From: Streptomyces sp. KL109B
GTDB lineage: Bacteria > Actinomycetota > Actinomycetes > Streptomycetales > Streptomycetaceae
DNA length: 64,000 bases
Direction: 5' to 3'
Assembly (NCBI RefSeq): GCF_030766935.1
Contig: NZ_JASERL010000001.1
Location: 1,116,001-1,180,000 of the forward strand
How positions within the stretch are numbered: position 1 is the first letter of the stretch; each line of letters starts with the position of its first letter. This document shows, piece by piece, positions 18,323 through 25,900 of this stretch. The translations under genes were made by a program, and so were the position numbers. The notes under the pieces are model-generated. The model was not told the DNA's origin. It saw nothing but the letters and a program-made list of their open reading frames with translations, and ran no database searches.

Positions 18323-19285
18323 ATGTTCGCCGCCTACGCAGCCCGCATCGACCGTGATCAGCCGCTGAACGGCCTGGAGTTGGGGGAGCGGCCCGCCCCC
18401 GAGAACCGGCCCGGCTGGACCACCGTGAACGTCAGGGCCGCCTCCCTCAACCACCACGACCTGTGGTCGCTGCGCGGGGTCGGCCTCGGGGAGGAGTCCC
18501 TGCCGATGATCCTCGGCTGCGACGCCGCCGGGGTCGACAGCGAGGGCAACGAGGTCGTCCTGCACTCCGTCATCGGCCAGACCGGCTACGGGGTCGGGCC
18601 GCGCGAGAAGCGTTCCATCCTCACCGAGAAGTACCAGGGCACCTTCGCCGAGCAGGTCACCGTGCCCGAGTGGAACGTGCTGCGCAAGCCGAAGGAGCTG
18701 TCCTTCGAGGAGGCCGCGTGCCTGCCGACCGCGTGGCTCACCGCGTACCGGATGCTCTTCACCAACGCGGGCGTACGTCCCGGTGACTCGGTTCTCGTGC
18801 AGGGCGCGGGCGGCGGGGTCGCGACGGCCGCGATCGTGCTCGGCAAGGCGGCGGGGCTGCGGGTCTTCGCGACCAGCCGGGACGAGGCGAAGCGGAAGCG
18901 GGCGCTCGAACTCGGCGCCGTGGAGGCCGTGGAGACGGGGGCGCGGCTCTCGCAGCGGGTGGACGCGGTGATCGAGACGGTGGGCGCCGCGACGTGGTCG
19001 CACTCCGTGAAGTCGCTGAAGCCGGGCGGGACGCTGGTGATCTCGGGCGCGACGAGTGGGCCGAACCCGCCTGCTGCGGAGCTGAACCGGATCTTCTTCC
19101 TCGAGCTCAAGGTCGTCGGCTCCACCATGGGGTCCAAGGACGAGCTGGAGGACCTGCTGTCCTTCTGTGCCGCCACGGGGGTGCGGCCGGTCATCGACGA
19201 GGTGCTGCCCTTGGACCGGGCGCGGGAGGGGTTCCAGAAGATGGCCGGCGGCGAGCTGTTCGGGAAGGTCGTGCTGAGCGTCTGA
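18323..19285 (+). CDS. Zinc-binding-type/quinone-oxidoreductase-like alcohol dehydrogenase
   Basis: A 320-residue medium-chain dehydrogenase/reductase. The N-terminal GroES-like domain has VNVRAASLNHHDLW and LPMILGCDAAGV. The cofactor domain has VLVQGAGGGVATAAIVLGKAAG (a quinone-reductase style GxGGxG). It ends DRAREGFQKMAGGELFGKVVLSV. The structural-zinc cysteines of classic ADH are absent, so a zinc-free oxidoreductase is likely. ATG 18323 lacks a good ribosome site, and TATCGT occurs about 12 bases before it, so a short leader is possible. A hairpin with T-run follows the gene. The substrate is unknown. Confidence 0.85.
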   Translation: MFAAYAARIDRDQPLNGLELGERPAPENRPGWTTVNVRAASLNHHDLWSLRGVGLGEESLPMILGCDAAGVDSEGNEVVLHSVIGQTGYGVGPREKRSILTEKYQGTFAEQVTVPEWNVLRKPKELSFEEAACLPTAWLTAYRMLFTNAGVRPGDSVLVQGAGGGVATAAIVLGKAAGLRVFATSRDEAKRKRALELGAVEAVETGARLSQRVDAVIETVGAATWSHSVKSLKPGGTLVISGATSGPNPPAAELNRIFFLELKVVGSTMGSKDELEDLLSFCAATGVRPVIDEVLPLDRAREGFQKMAGGELFGKVVLSV

Positions 19286-19296
19286 CGGCGCGGGGA

Positions 19297-19329
19297 GGGC
19301 GTCCGGTGGTTCGGCCGGGCGCCCTTTTT
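19297..19329 (+). terminator. Rho-independent terminator after the dehydrogenase gene
   Basis: Arms GGGCGTCCGG and CCGGGCGCCC (10 bp with one G-U pair) around an 8-base loop are followed by TTTTT, which is unusually canonical for this genome. Confidence 0.88.
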
Positions 19330-19341
19330 CGTACCCGGAGT

Positions 19342-19385
19342 GTCAACCAGGGTTGACGTCACGCGTCCTGTCAACTTACATTGAC
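19342..19385 (+). promoter_or_regulatory. Double GTCAA-N6-TTGAC operator overlapping a probable leaderless promoter
   Basis: Two identical-half-site palindromes lie 28 bp apart: GTCAACCAGGGTTGAC (19342-19357) and GTCAACTTACATTGAC (19370-19385). TTGACG at 19353-19358, in the first copy, fits a -35 box. TACATT at 19377-19382, in the second, fits a -10 box with 18-bp spacing. Transcription would then begin at or next to the ATG at 19389. Binding by the HTH protein encoded downstream is an inference. Confidence 0.6.
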
Positions 19386-19388
19386 GGT

Positions 19389-19598
19389 ATGACCGAGGCT
19401 ACGGATCTCGCCGAGCAGGCGGGGGCCCGCGATCCGCGGGTCGGGCTGCGGGCGGTCGCCGCGTTGCGGCGGCTCCTTGAGCAGTTGGAAGCGGTACAGG
19501 TGCGCAGCGCGCGCAATCAGGGTTGGTCGTGGCAGGAGATCGCGGCCGAACTCGGGATCAGTCGGCAGGCCGTGCACAAGAAGTACGGGAGGCGATGA
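19389..19598 (+). CDS. Small helix-turn-helix DNA-binding protein
   Basis: A 69-residue protein. The first half is a helical segment (RAVAALRRLLEQLEAVQVRSARNQG). The second is a clear HTH, WSWQEIAAELGISRQAVHKKYGRR, ending in a basic tail. The size and pairing with a Clp-N-domain protein recur in actinobacteria. ATG 19389 follows a double palindrome by three bases and has no ribosome site, consistent with leaderless translation. The stop overlaps the next start (ATGA), so the two are coupled. Likely role: autoregulator of this two-gene unit, perhaps tied to proteotoxic stress. Confidence 0.75.
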   Translation: MTEATDLAEQAGARDPRVGLRAVAALRRLLEQLEAVQVRSARNQGWSWQEIAAELGISRQAVHKKYGRR

Positions 19599-20152
19599 CG
19601 GTGTTCGAGCGGTTCACCCAGGGTGCGCGGGATGTGGTGAAGGGGGCCGTCGCGCGGGCCGAGCGGGAGCGGGCGGAGCGGGTCGACGAGGGGCACATGC
19701 TGCTCGCGCTCCTCGACGGGAGCGGGACGCGTGGGACGTTCGTGCTCGGGGCGCTCGGCGCGGATACGGAGGAGCGTCGTACGTCGATGGGGCAGGCGCT
19801 CGCGGTCGCGCGGCGGCGGGCGGGGCTTTCGCGGGCCGATGCCGAGGCGTTGGCGGAGTTCGGCATCGACGTGGAGGAGATCGTGGCGCGGGTCGAACGG
19901 GACCACGGGGAGGGGGTGTTGGCCGGTGGGCGGCGGCTCGGCGGGCGGCGGCCGCTCACCCGTGAGGCCAAGGGGGTGCTGGAGTCGTCGTTGCGGATCG
20001 CGGTGGCCCGCCGGGAGCGTGCGATCGGCGACGAACACCTCCTCCTCGCCCTGACCTCCCGCCCGGGTATCGCGTCCGAGGTGCTGGCGGAGCACGGGGT
20101 GAGTGCGGGTGGGGTGGAGCGGGTGCTGTACGGGGAGGCGTCGGCGGGGTGA
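19595..20152 (+). CDS. Clp N-terminal (substrate-adaptor) domain protein without ATPase
   Basis: A 185-residue protein with two Clp_N-type repeats: MTVFERFTQGARDVVKGAVARAERERAERVDEGHMLLALL near the N-terminus and LTREAKGVLESSLRIAVARRERAIGDEHLLLALTS near the C-terminus. In ClpA/ClpC/ClpB this double repeat binds adaptors or unfolded proteins, but here no AAA+ module follows. Such stand-alone proteins could compete for, or deliver, Clp substrates. The start overlaps the HTH gene by four bases. Function is inferred from domain only. Confidence 0.78.
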   Translation: MTVFERFTQGARDVVKGAVARAERERAERVDEGHMLLALLDGSGTRGTFVLGALGADTEERRTSMGQALAVARRRAGLSRADAEALAEFGIDVEEIVARVERDHGEGVLAGGRRLGGRRPLTREAKGVLESSLRIAVARRERAIGDEHLLLALTSRPGIASEVLAEHGVSAGGVERVLYGEASAG

Positions 20153-20180
20153 GCCTTTTGGGGGCGGGGCGTCGTGTTGT

Positions 20181-20420
20181 GCCGTGACGGTGTTGCGGTC
20201 GCGGGGCTCTGCCCCGGGCCCCGCGCCTCAATCGCCGGCGGGGCTTGATCGTGCCGTGACGGTGTTGCGGTTGCGGGGCTCTGCCCCGGGCCCCGCGCCT
20301 CAATCGCCGGCGGGGCTTGATCGTGCCGAATCGGTGTTGCGGTTGCGGGGCTCTGCCCCGGGCCCCGCGCCTCAATCGCCGGCGGGGCTTGATCGTGCCG
20401 AATCGGTGTTGCGGTTGCGG
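20181..20420 (+). repeat. 72-bp tandem repeat, three copies plus a 24-bp partial
   Basis: Near-identical 72-base units begin at 20181, 20253 and 20325, with a fragment at 20397. Each holds a hairpin CGGGGC-TCT-GCCCCG followed by GCGCCTCAATCGCCGGCGGG. Units differ at GTGAC/GAATC and at one C/T. The array separates the convergent Clp-N and padR genes and is the fullest example of the repeat family dispersed through the window. Confidence 0.9.
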
Positions 20421-20442
20421 AGCCCCGAGGCCGGGGGCGTCG

Positions 20443-21405
20443 CTACGCCCTCGGGGAGCGCAGCACCACCCCGATGTGGGCCGCCGCCTCCGACAAGTGG
20501 CGGCGGGTCTCACGGAGTTGATCGGCGCTCACCCCGTGGTCGCGCGCCGCATCGCGGATGTCGTCGCGGAAACGGTCCAGGAGGCGGTCCAGGTCACGGG
20601 CCGGGTCGTCCGTGGGGTCCTCCGAGGCCCAGGACGGGACGTACTCGGCGGGGACCTCGTCGGACGGCGGACGGTACTGCGGCTCGGGCTTGGCCCAGGA
20701 CTTGCCGAACTCGCCGAACTCCTTGGCCAGTTCGGTCAGGCCCTCACGCACACCCGTCGGCCAGTCGCCGCGCGTGAAGTGGTCCTGCACCTGCTCCTGG
20801 ACGCGCTTGGCCATGCGCTGGAAGTCCTCCGCCGCCTGCGCCCGCACCTGCTCCTGCGTCTCCTTGGCCTGGCGGCGCGCCCGCTGCGCCTCCTCGCGGG
20901 CCCGGCGGCTCTCGTCCTTCGCGCGCCGCGCCTGCTCCTTCCACTCGTGCTTGGCGCGCCGCACCTCCTCCTTGGTGGCGCGCCACGCCTCCTTGTCCGT
21001 GAAGTCGGCCGGGCCCGTGCGGGTCTGGGAGGCGGCGGCGCGCACCTCGCGGCGCAGCTCGCCCGCCGCGCCCCGCACGTCGTCCCTGATCTCCGCCGCG
21101 AGCTCGGCCACGGATTCGCGGATCTCCAGCTCTAGGTCCGCCAACTCGCCGCTGCGGTCGGCCAGTTCGGCGCGGCCCGCGTCGGTGATCGCGTAGACCT
21201 TCCTGCCGCCCTCCGTGGTGTGCGTGACCAGGCCCTCGGACTCCAGCTTGGCCAGGCGCGGGTAGACCGTGCCGGCCGAGGGGGCGTACAGGCCCTGGAA
21301 GCGTTCCTCCAGGAGGCGGATCACCTCGTATCCGTGGCGCGGTGCCTCGTCGAGCAGCTTGAGGAGGTAGAGGCGCAGTCGGCCGTGAGCGAAGACGGGA
21401 GGCAT
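20443..21405 (-). CDS. PadR-family regulator with long charged coiled-coil tail
   Basis: A 320-residue regulator. The N-terminal PadR winged helix is LRLYLLKLLDEAPRHGYEVIRLLEERFQGLYAPSAGTVYPRLAKLESEGLV (residues ~10-60), followed by the wing GGRKVYAITDAG. Residues ~80-215 are an unusually long Arg/Lys/Glu/Ala helix (EEVRRAKHEWKEQARRAKDESRR), much longer than the usual PadR dimer helix. AAGGAG stands seven bases from ATG 21405, and the start shares bases with the iscB stop (TGATG). It is in the same direction as the DUF4097 gene but separated from it by iscB. It may repress the DUF4097 promoter. Confidence 0.85.
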   Translation of the reverse strand: MPPVFAHGRLRLYLLKLLDEAPRHGYEVIRLLEERFQGLYAPSAGTVYPRLAKLESEGLVTHTTEGGRKVYAITDAGRAELADRSGELADLELEIRESVAELAAEIRDDVRGAAGELRREVRAAASQTRTGPADFTDKEAWRATKEEVRRAKHEWKEQARRAKDESRRAREEAQRARRQAKETQEQVRAQAAEDFQRMAKRVQEQVQDHFTRGDWPTGVREGLTELAKEFGEFGKSWAKPEPQYRPPSDEVPAEYVPSWASEDPTDDPARDLDRLLDRFRDDIRDAARDHGVSADQLRETRRHLSEAAAHIGVVLRSPRA

Positions 21406-23018
21406 CAGTTCTCCTTGCGTGGCGACCCCGTGGAAACGCATCCTTGGTCTTCCGGCGCGGAGCGCCAGAGCGACAGGTCGGAATGCTCGGGCTGGCTGGT
21501 GTAGGCGTATCCGTCGGCTCGCTGGAGGAGCTGGACGTGCCGGTGGTGGACCTTGGTGACCCGGCCATGGCCGGTGGTGATGTCGAAACTTCCACTGCTG
21601 CGTACGGCGACCCGGCCGGTGTGGGTTCCGGCCTTCTTGCCGGAGGGCACCACCGCGCGGACGAGATCGCCGGTGGCGTATCCGAAGTGCTGCTTCTTCC
21701 TTGGCATGCGCAGTCTGGGGAAGCCGTACTTGTCGGTTCGCGTCCGGCAGTGTGTGCCACGTCCCGAACACCCGGCGACCAGGACCCGGTTGACGATGAT
21801 GGTGATGGTGTCGAGCTTGCCCACGGACATAGCGTCCAGGGTGTGAGTCTTCGGGAGGTTGTTGCGGGTGCGGTTGTACTTGGTGCGCCCGCCTGAGGCG
21901 ACGTGGGTTGGCCGGCGGGTGTCGAGGGCTCGCCACAACGCCCAGCGGGTGGACTGCACGGCCGCCGCATCACGCAGAGGGGCCTTCGCTCGGCGCAGCA
22001 CTTCGGCAGCCCGCTTCGGGGCGAACTCCTCGACGGGCCGGTTGCCCTTTTTCTGGTTGCACGAAATGCAGGCCAGGACCAGGTTGGAGATCCGGTCAGA
22101 GCCGCCGCGACTGCGTGGCTGTACGTGATCGATGTTGAGCGGCACTCCGGTCGTGCCGCAGTAACTGCACGCTCGGCCGAACTTGGCAAGGAGGTACTCG
22201 CGGACCTCGTACCCGTGCAGGGTGCCGTGCTGGTACTCGGCGCCCTCCAGCGGGCGGCCCGCGCTGATGGAGTGGGTGTCGAACGCGACGCGCTCCATAT
22301 GCAGGGCACGGACGGGCGCCCAGCGGGAGATGCGGTCGACCCACGAGATGGTGGTGACTACCCTGTGATTGAGGGACGGGGCGAGCCAGCCTTTCGGCTT
22401 CGTACGGTTGTCGAAACGCGCGGCCCGGTAGCGCAGGTTCGCGCTGCGGCGGCGACGCCGGTAGGCGGCCCGCTGCTCCAGCTTCTTGCGGATGGCGGCC
22501 CCCCGGTGATCCAACTGGAGGCTGTACCGGCCCCGGCGCTCGCCCACCTGCGCGGTGAACACGGCCAGGCCGGTGTGCTTGGAGCCGGGGTCGATGCCGA
22601 TCTCGACTCCGTCGATCTCGCTCTGTTCGACCGCGCGGTCCTTGAGGCGGATGACGAACGGGGTGTGCCGGTGCACGACGGCCCGGCCCTTCGCCAGGAG
22701 CTTGCGGGCCCGTGCGGGGTGGCAGGGCTGGAGCGGCTTGTGGTGTTTGTCGAGTACGAAAACGTATGGGTGGATGCTGGTTGGGTGGACCTCACGGTCC
22801 TCCTCCCGAACCAGAGGTACGGGGGTGACGCCGCCGTCGCCAGGTGAAGCAACGGCGATCTCCTCTCGCACATGGTCCACGCCGGATGCCGCACTGGTGC
22901 GGCGTCCGTACCCCGTTTCGTCCCTGTTCCTAGGGTTGTCTACTGGCACGGATTTCAGAGCGCTCTGCTGAGGAGGCACAGAGCGATGAGTCTTCTCTCC
23001 TGCGTGAAACGTAGCCAT
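21405..23018 (-). CDS. iscB: IscB RNA-guided endonuclease (RuvC-HNH)
   Basis: A 537-residue IscB, the OMEGA-family ancestor of Cas9. Numbered from ATG 23018: an N-terminal extension (1-~80), then the PLMP-type domain [23 protein letters not shown] (~86-108), Ruv[12 protein letters not shown] (D143), an Arg-rich bridge helix (~178-206), Ruv[11 protein letters not shown] (E242), and an HNH with zinc cysteines at 284/287 and 317/320 and NIDH at ~296-298. RuvC-III HTLDAM (D395) and a C-terminal beta domain follow. All catalytic residues are present. AAGGAGGTGA precedes ATG 23018, but family members usually begin near residue 80, so a shorter protein is possible although no good internal start was found. 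It is encoded between DUF4097 and padR. Confidence 0.88.
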   Translation of the reverse strand: MATFHAGEKTHRSVPPQQSALKSVPVDNPRNRDETGYGRRTSAASGVDHVREEIAVASPGDGGVTPVPLVREEDREVHPTSIHPYVFVLDKHHKPLQPCHPARARKLLAKGRAVVHRHTPFVIRLKDRAVEQSEIDGVEIGIDPGSKHTGLAVFTAQVGERRGRYSLQLDHRGAAIRKKLEQRAAYRRRRRSANLRYRAARFDNRTKPKGWLAPSLNHRVVTTISWVDRISRWAPVRALHMERVAFDTHSISAGRPLEGAEYQHGTLHGYEVREYLLAKFGRACSYCGTTGVPLNIDHVQPRSRGGSDRISNLVLACISCNQKKGNRPVEEFAPKRAAEVLRRAKAPLRDAAAVQSTRWALWRALDTRRPTHVASGGRTKYNRTRNNLPKTHTLDAMSVGKLDTITIIVNRVLVAGCSGRGTHCRTRTDKYGFPRLRMPRKKQHFGYATGDLVRAVVPSGKKAGTHTGRVAVRSSGSFDITTGHGRVTKVHHRHVQLLQRADGYAYTSQPEHSDLSLWRSAPEDQGCVSTGSPRKEN

Positions 23019-23106
23019 CAAGTTCACCTCCTTGTTCGTGATGGCTGGTGCTGGTCACACGGCCCGCACCTCAGCTGAGGTGCAGGCCCCGGCCTTCAGG
23101 CCGGGG
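22788..23106 (-). ncRNA. Candidate omega RNA (HEARO-type) of IscB
   Basis: In IscB loci the guide RNA is transcribed from just upstream of the nuclease, running into its 5' end. On this strand the region holds several perfect hairpins: CCCCGGCC-TGAA-GGCCGGGG (23106-23087), the palindrome GCACCTCAGCTGAGGTGC (23083-23066), CAGAGCGCTCTG (22967-22956) and GCCGCACCAGTGCGGC (22903-22888). Hairpin density is far above that of the flanks. It overlaps the atypical N-terminal extension of the iscB frame. The limits are approximate: the guide would be at or beyond the 5' end, and the 3' end near the true nuclease start. RNA folding and comparison with the HEARO model were not done. Confidence 0.6.
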
Positions 23107-23116
23107 AACGGTGACG

Positions 23117-24001
23117 TCAGAGCACCTTCTTGTCGGAGGGGTCGGCATCGTGCGGGGTCGGGGCGTCCTCGCCCCCGGCAGCGCCCGGCACCCCCTCCGA
23201 AGGCGGCCTGCGGAGGAGGGCGATCGAGCCGGAGACCGTCGTCGCCTTCAGCTTTCCGGTGCCTGCGCCGAGCCGGCCCGTGATCTTGTGGGCGCCCCAG
23301 GCGCCCGCCACCCGCAGGTCCTCGAAGGCGTTCGACACCGCTCCGCTCGCCGTGTTCGCCTCGACCTCCGTGTCCGCCGGGTGCGGGATGCGGATGGCGA
23401 TCTCGCCGGAGACGCTGGTCAGGCTCACGTCCGTGGGCCCCGCCGGGTCCAGGTCCACGATCATCGAGCCGCTCACCGTGTCCGCCTTCACGAAGGAGCC
23501 GGAGCCCTCGACCACGGTCAGGTCCCCGGAGACCGAGTTGAAGCGCAGGTCGCCCGTGACCGCCTGGGCCTCGACCGCGCCGGAGACCGTGCTGGTGCGC
23601 ACTGAGCCGGTGACGCCGACGAGTGTCGTGTCGCCGGTGACGCCCTTCACCTCCGTCGGCCCCTCGGTGCCCGAGATGACCGCCCCCGCGCCGACCACGC
23701 CGACCTCGACCCGCGTGTCCGCCGGGACCGCGAGCGAGACGACCGCGCTGCGGTGCCAGCCCTTGCGGTCGAGCCACTTGAGGAAGCCCTTCCAGGGTAG
23801 GTCGTCGTACCCGACGAAGAGCGTGCCGTCCTGCTGCGTCACCCGCAGGGGCGGGCCCTCGAGCTCCGAGATCTCCAGGCGGGCCGTGGTCTCGGTCGTC
23901 CCCACCACGTTCACCGCGCCGTTCACGACGCGTACCTGCAGGGCCGACACCGGCTCGTCGAAGACGAGTTTCCGCGGCTCCGTGACGGACCACTCGGGCA
24001 T
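23117..24001 (-). CDS. DUF4097 beta-strand-repeat protein
   Basis: A 294-residue protein of the DUF4097/DUF4098 (putative adhesin-like) family. After an N-terminal WSVTEPRKLVFDEPVSALQVRVVNGAVNVVGTTE it consists of short beta repeats with recurring (T/S)VSG steps: STVSGAVEA, NSVSGDLTV, DTVSGSMIV, TSVSGEIAI, TTVSGSIAL. These should form a right-handed beta solenoid. No signal peptide is present. GGAGG precedes ATG 24001. The family often travels with PadR or anti-sigma genes; here padR lies downstream beyond iscB. Two AT-rich palindromic sites lie in front. Function unknown. Confidence 0.82.
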   Translation of the reverse strand: MPEWSVTEPRKLVFDEPVSALQVRVVNGAVNVVGTTETTARLEISELEGPPLRVTQQDGTLFVGYDDLPWKGFLKWLDRKGWHRSAVVSLAVPADTRVEVGVVGAGAVISGTEGPTEVKGVTGDTTLVGVTGSVRTSTVSGAVEAQAVTGDLRFNSVSGDLTVVEGSGSFVKADTVSGSMIVDLDPAGPTDVSLTSVSGEIAIRIPHPADTEVEANTASGAVSNAFEDLRVAGAWGAHKITGRLGAGTGKLKATTVSGSIALLRRPPSEGVPGAAGGEDAPTPHDADPSDKKVL

Positions 24002-24030
24002 GGTGCGACCTCCTCGACGCTCGGAGTGAA

Positions 24031-24070
24031 CGCGCCATATCGCGTCCCCTGTCAAACACGATATATCGCG
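24031..24070 (-). promoter_or_regulatory. Probable PadR operator region upstream of DUF4097 gene
   Basis: Two copies of ATATCGCG (24037-24044 and 24063-24070) lie 26 bp apart, the second inside the palindrome CGATATATCG (24059-24068). TTGACA is readable on the minus strand at 24055-24050 between them. AT-rich islands like this are rare in the window. PadR binding is inferred. Confidence 0.45.
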
Positions 24071-24182
24071 GATCCGGGAAGTCAAGAGTGTCGCGAAAGT
24101 TCGGAGCGGGGCGGCGCCCCCCCCGCCGTGCACGGGTGAGCAATTGCTGCGTAAATGCCCGAACTTGTCCTAGCGTGGGGCC

Positions 24183-25007
24183 ATGTCGTCCCTCGAACCC
24201 GCCGGTGCGCTGCTGCTCTGCCGCGCCGAACCGTCCGTCGTAGGACCCGCCGCCCAACTGCTGCGCGAGCGGATGCTGCTCACCAGGTCCGGGCCAGAGT
24301 GGAGCGTCCTCGTGCCCGAGTCGAAGCCGTGGCTGTCCATGGAGGACGGCGGCGGCGAACCCGTCGACCGGGTGCTCGGCGGCTGGGCCGGGGCGCTCGC
24401 CGTCGGTTCGAACTGGCCGGTGCTCGCGCTGTGGTGGGACGCCGACCGCAGCGGATTCACCCTGGCCTCCGGCTTCCGGCGCCCCGTCGGCTACGAGTGG
24501 CTCGCGAACGGCACCCCGGTCGGCGAGGGGGAGGCGCTGCGCACGTTCGCCGCGCGGCTCGGCCTGGACCCCGTACTCGATCTGCAGGCCCTCGAAGCGC
24601 TCGCGAAACCGGACAGCGACGCCGACGCGCGCGCCCGCATGCTCGGCCTCCTCGCGGTCCTCACCCGCACCGGCCTCACCCTCCCCACCGGCCTCACCCC
24701 CGGCGAACCGGCCGACCGGCTGCGCGAGGTCGCCCGGATCCAGCCGGACGCGCGGCAGATCACCTGGTCGGGCTGGCGCGACGCCGTGCACGCCGAGCTC
24801 GACGTCATGGAGGCCACGAGCCTCGGCGCCTGGTTGCGCGGCCCCAGGGCCCGGCTGCTCGCCGCGGCGCAGCTCGCGGCGGGGCTGCCGCTCACCGTGC
24901 ACGGACTGCGCCGCCGCAGCGGCGGCTGGACCACCGCGGGGGCGCTGCTCCTGCTGCACGGGGCGCTCGGATTCGCGTACGAGAGGGTGCGCGCGGCCCG
25001 CGACTGA
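24183..25007 (+). CDS. Conserved hypothetical protein
   Basis: A 274-residue protein that I do not recognise. It begins MSSLEPAGALLLCRAEPSVVGPAAQLL and contains WDADRSGFTLASGFRRPVGYEW (~94-115). The C-terminus has two moderately hydrophobic stretches (RLLAAAQLAAGLPL and AGALLLLHGALGFAYERV). No catalytic motif or signal peptide is seen. There is no ribosome site before ATG 24183, and TAGCGT lies six bases upstream, so a leaderless transcript is possible. It is divergent from the DUF4097 gene. Codon use is normal for the genome. Confidence 0.7.
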   Translation: MSSLEPAGALLLCRAEPSVVGPAAQLLRERMLLTRSGPEWSVLVPESKPWLSMEDGGGEPVDRVLGGWAGALAVGSNWPVLALWWDADRSGFTLASGFRRPVGYEWLANGTPVGEGEALRTFAARLGLDPVLDLQALEALAKPDSDADARARMLGLLAVLTRTGLTLPTGLTPGEPADRLREVARIQPDARQITWSGWRDAVHAELDVMEATSLGAWLRGPRARLLAAAQLAAGLPLTVHGLRRRSGGWTTAGALLLLHGALGFAYERVRAARD

Positions 25008-25090
25008 CCGCCACCCCGCGTGCGTAACGCGACTGACCGACGCCCACGCGCGCGTACTGGCCGACGCCCACGCGCGCGTAAAGAGGCCGC

Positions 25091-25276
25091 CTACTCGTCC
25101 TCGTCGTCCTCGTCGTCGAGCCGCGCCAGCCACGTGGCGAGGCGCTCCACCGGGACCTCGAAGTCCGGGTTGAGGTCGACGAAGGTCCGCAGCTGCTCGG
25201 CGAGCCACTCGAAGGTGACCTCCTCCTCGCCGCGCCGCTTCTCCAGCTCTTCGATGCCGCGGTCCGTGAAGTACAT
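25091..25276 (-). CDS. Small acidic protein, DUF6104-like
   Basis: A 61-residue protein starting MYFTDRGIEELEKRRG, with VTFEWLAEQLRTFVDLNPDFEVPVERLATWLARLDDEDDED. It has two predicted helices and a strongly acidic tail. The sequence matches what I recall of the Streptomyces DUF6104 family; no function is known. AGGAG precedes ATG 25276. It is divergent from the Trypco1/VMAP operon with about 180 bases between, and two 24-bp near-copies of a GCCCACGCGCGCGTA-type sequence lie just downstream of it (25035-25080). Confidence 0.7.
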   Translation of the reverse strand: MYFTDRGIEELEKRRGEEEVTFEWLAEQLRTFVDLNPDFEVPVERLATWLARLDDEDDEDE

Positions 25277-25453
25277 GGGGCTGTTTCTCCTGCGTGCGGG
25301 GCCCACGCGGGTGCGCGGGCGGGGTGTGACTGCCCACCAAGCGTATGGGGAGCGCCGACCTTGGAGCCCGCCCGAGGGGTAGCCCCCGCCCCGGCAGGGA
25401 AGGACCCTTGTCCCGCAAGGGAGCCACGGGGGAACGGGAAACGGGGGATCGGT

Positions 25454-25900
25454 ATGGGGCAGGAAGCGACCAAGGTCGCGCGGATCGCGCTGCCGGACGG
25501 GACTCCGGTGTGGGCCCGGATCTCCGGCGAGATCGATGAACTGGCCGTGCGTGAAGGGGAGTTGTCGTACACCGACACCGCGTTCACGGACCGTGTGGAG
25601 GCCAGCGTCGAGAGTCTGAACGCACTCGTGACGGGAGTCGCGCGCTCCCTCGCGCGGCCGCTGCGCGCCGTGCGCCCCGACGAGGTGAGCGTCGAGTTCG
25701 GCGTCGAGCTCACGGCCAAGGCGGGCAAGGTCGTGGGGCTGCTCGCGGACGGTGAGGCCAAGGCGGGCATCAAGGTCACGCTGACCTGGAACGATGGACC
25801 CCCCGACCTGGAGGACCCGGAAGAGCCCGCCCCCGGCGCACCCCCCGGCGCCCCGGCGCACGGGGGAGTCGATCCGACCGGCACCGGGGCCGGAGCATGA
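25454..25900 (+). CDS. CU044_2847 family protein (trypsin-co-occurring domain 1)
   Basis: A 148-residue protein with the Trypco1 pattern: an early beta strand (VARIALPDGTPVWARISGE), a helical centre (FTDRVEASVESLNALVTGVARSL), then PDEVSVEFGVELTAKAGKVVGLLADGEAKAGIKVTLTW. The tail is Pro/Gly rich and disordered. Trypco1 proteins are found beside trypsin-like effector proteases in conflict systems, where they may act as inhibitor or adaptor. This is the first gene of a long plus-strand block, and its stop overlaps the VMAP start (ATGA). Domain call from memory of the family; biochemical role unproven. Confidence 0.78.
   Translation: MGQEATKVARIALPDGTPVWARISGEIDELAVREGELSYTDTAFTDRVEASVESLNALVTGVARSLARPLRAVRPDEVSVEFGVELTAKAGKVVGLLADGEAKAGIKVTLTWNDGPPDLEDPEEPAPGAPPGAPAHGGVDPTGTGAGA

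Noticed and set aside
23025..23027. Upstream ATG as the iscB start
   Set aside because: It lacks a spaced ribosome site; AAGGAGGTGA is correctly placed for the ATG at 23018 instead.
23066..23106. Rho-independent terminator of the DUF4097 gene
   Set aside because: The hairpins are strong but have no T-run on the transcribed side and lie where an IscB guide RNA is expected; a terminator role is not excluded but is less favoured.
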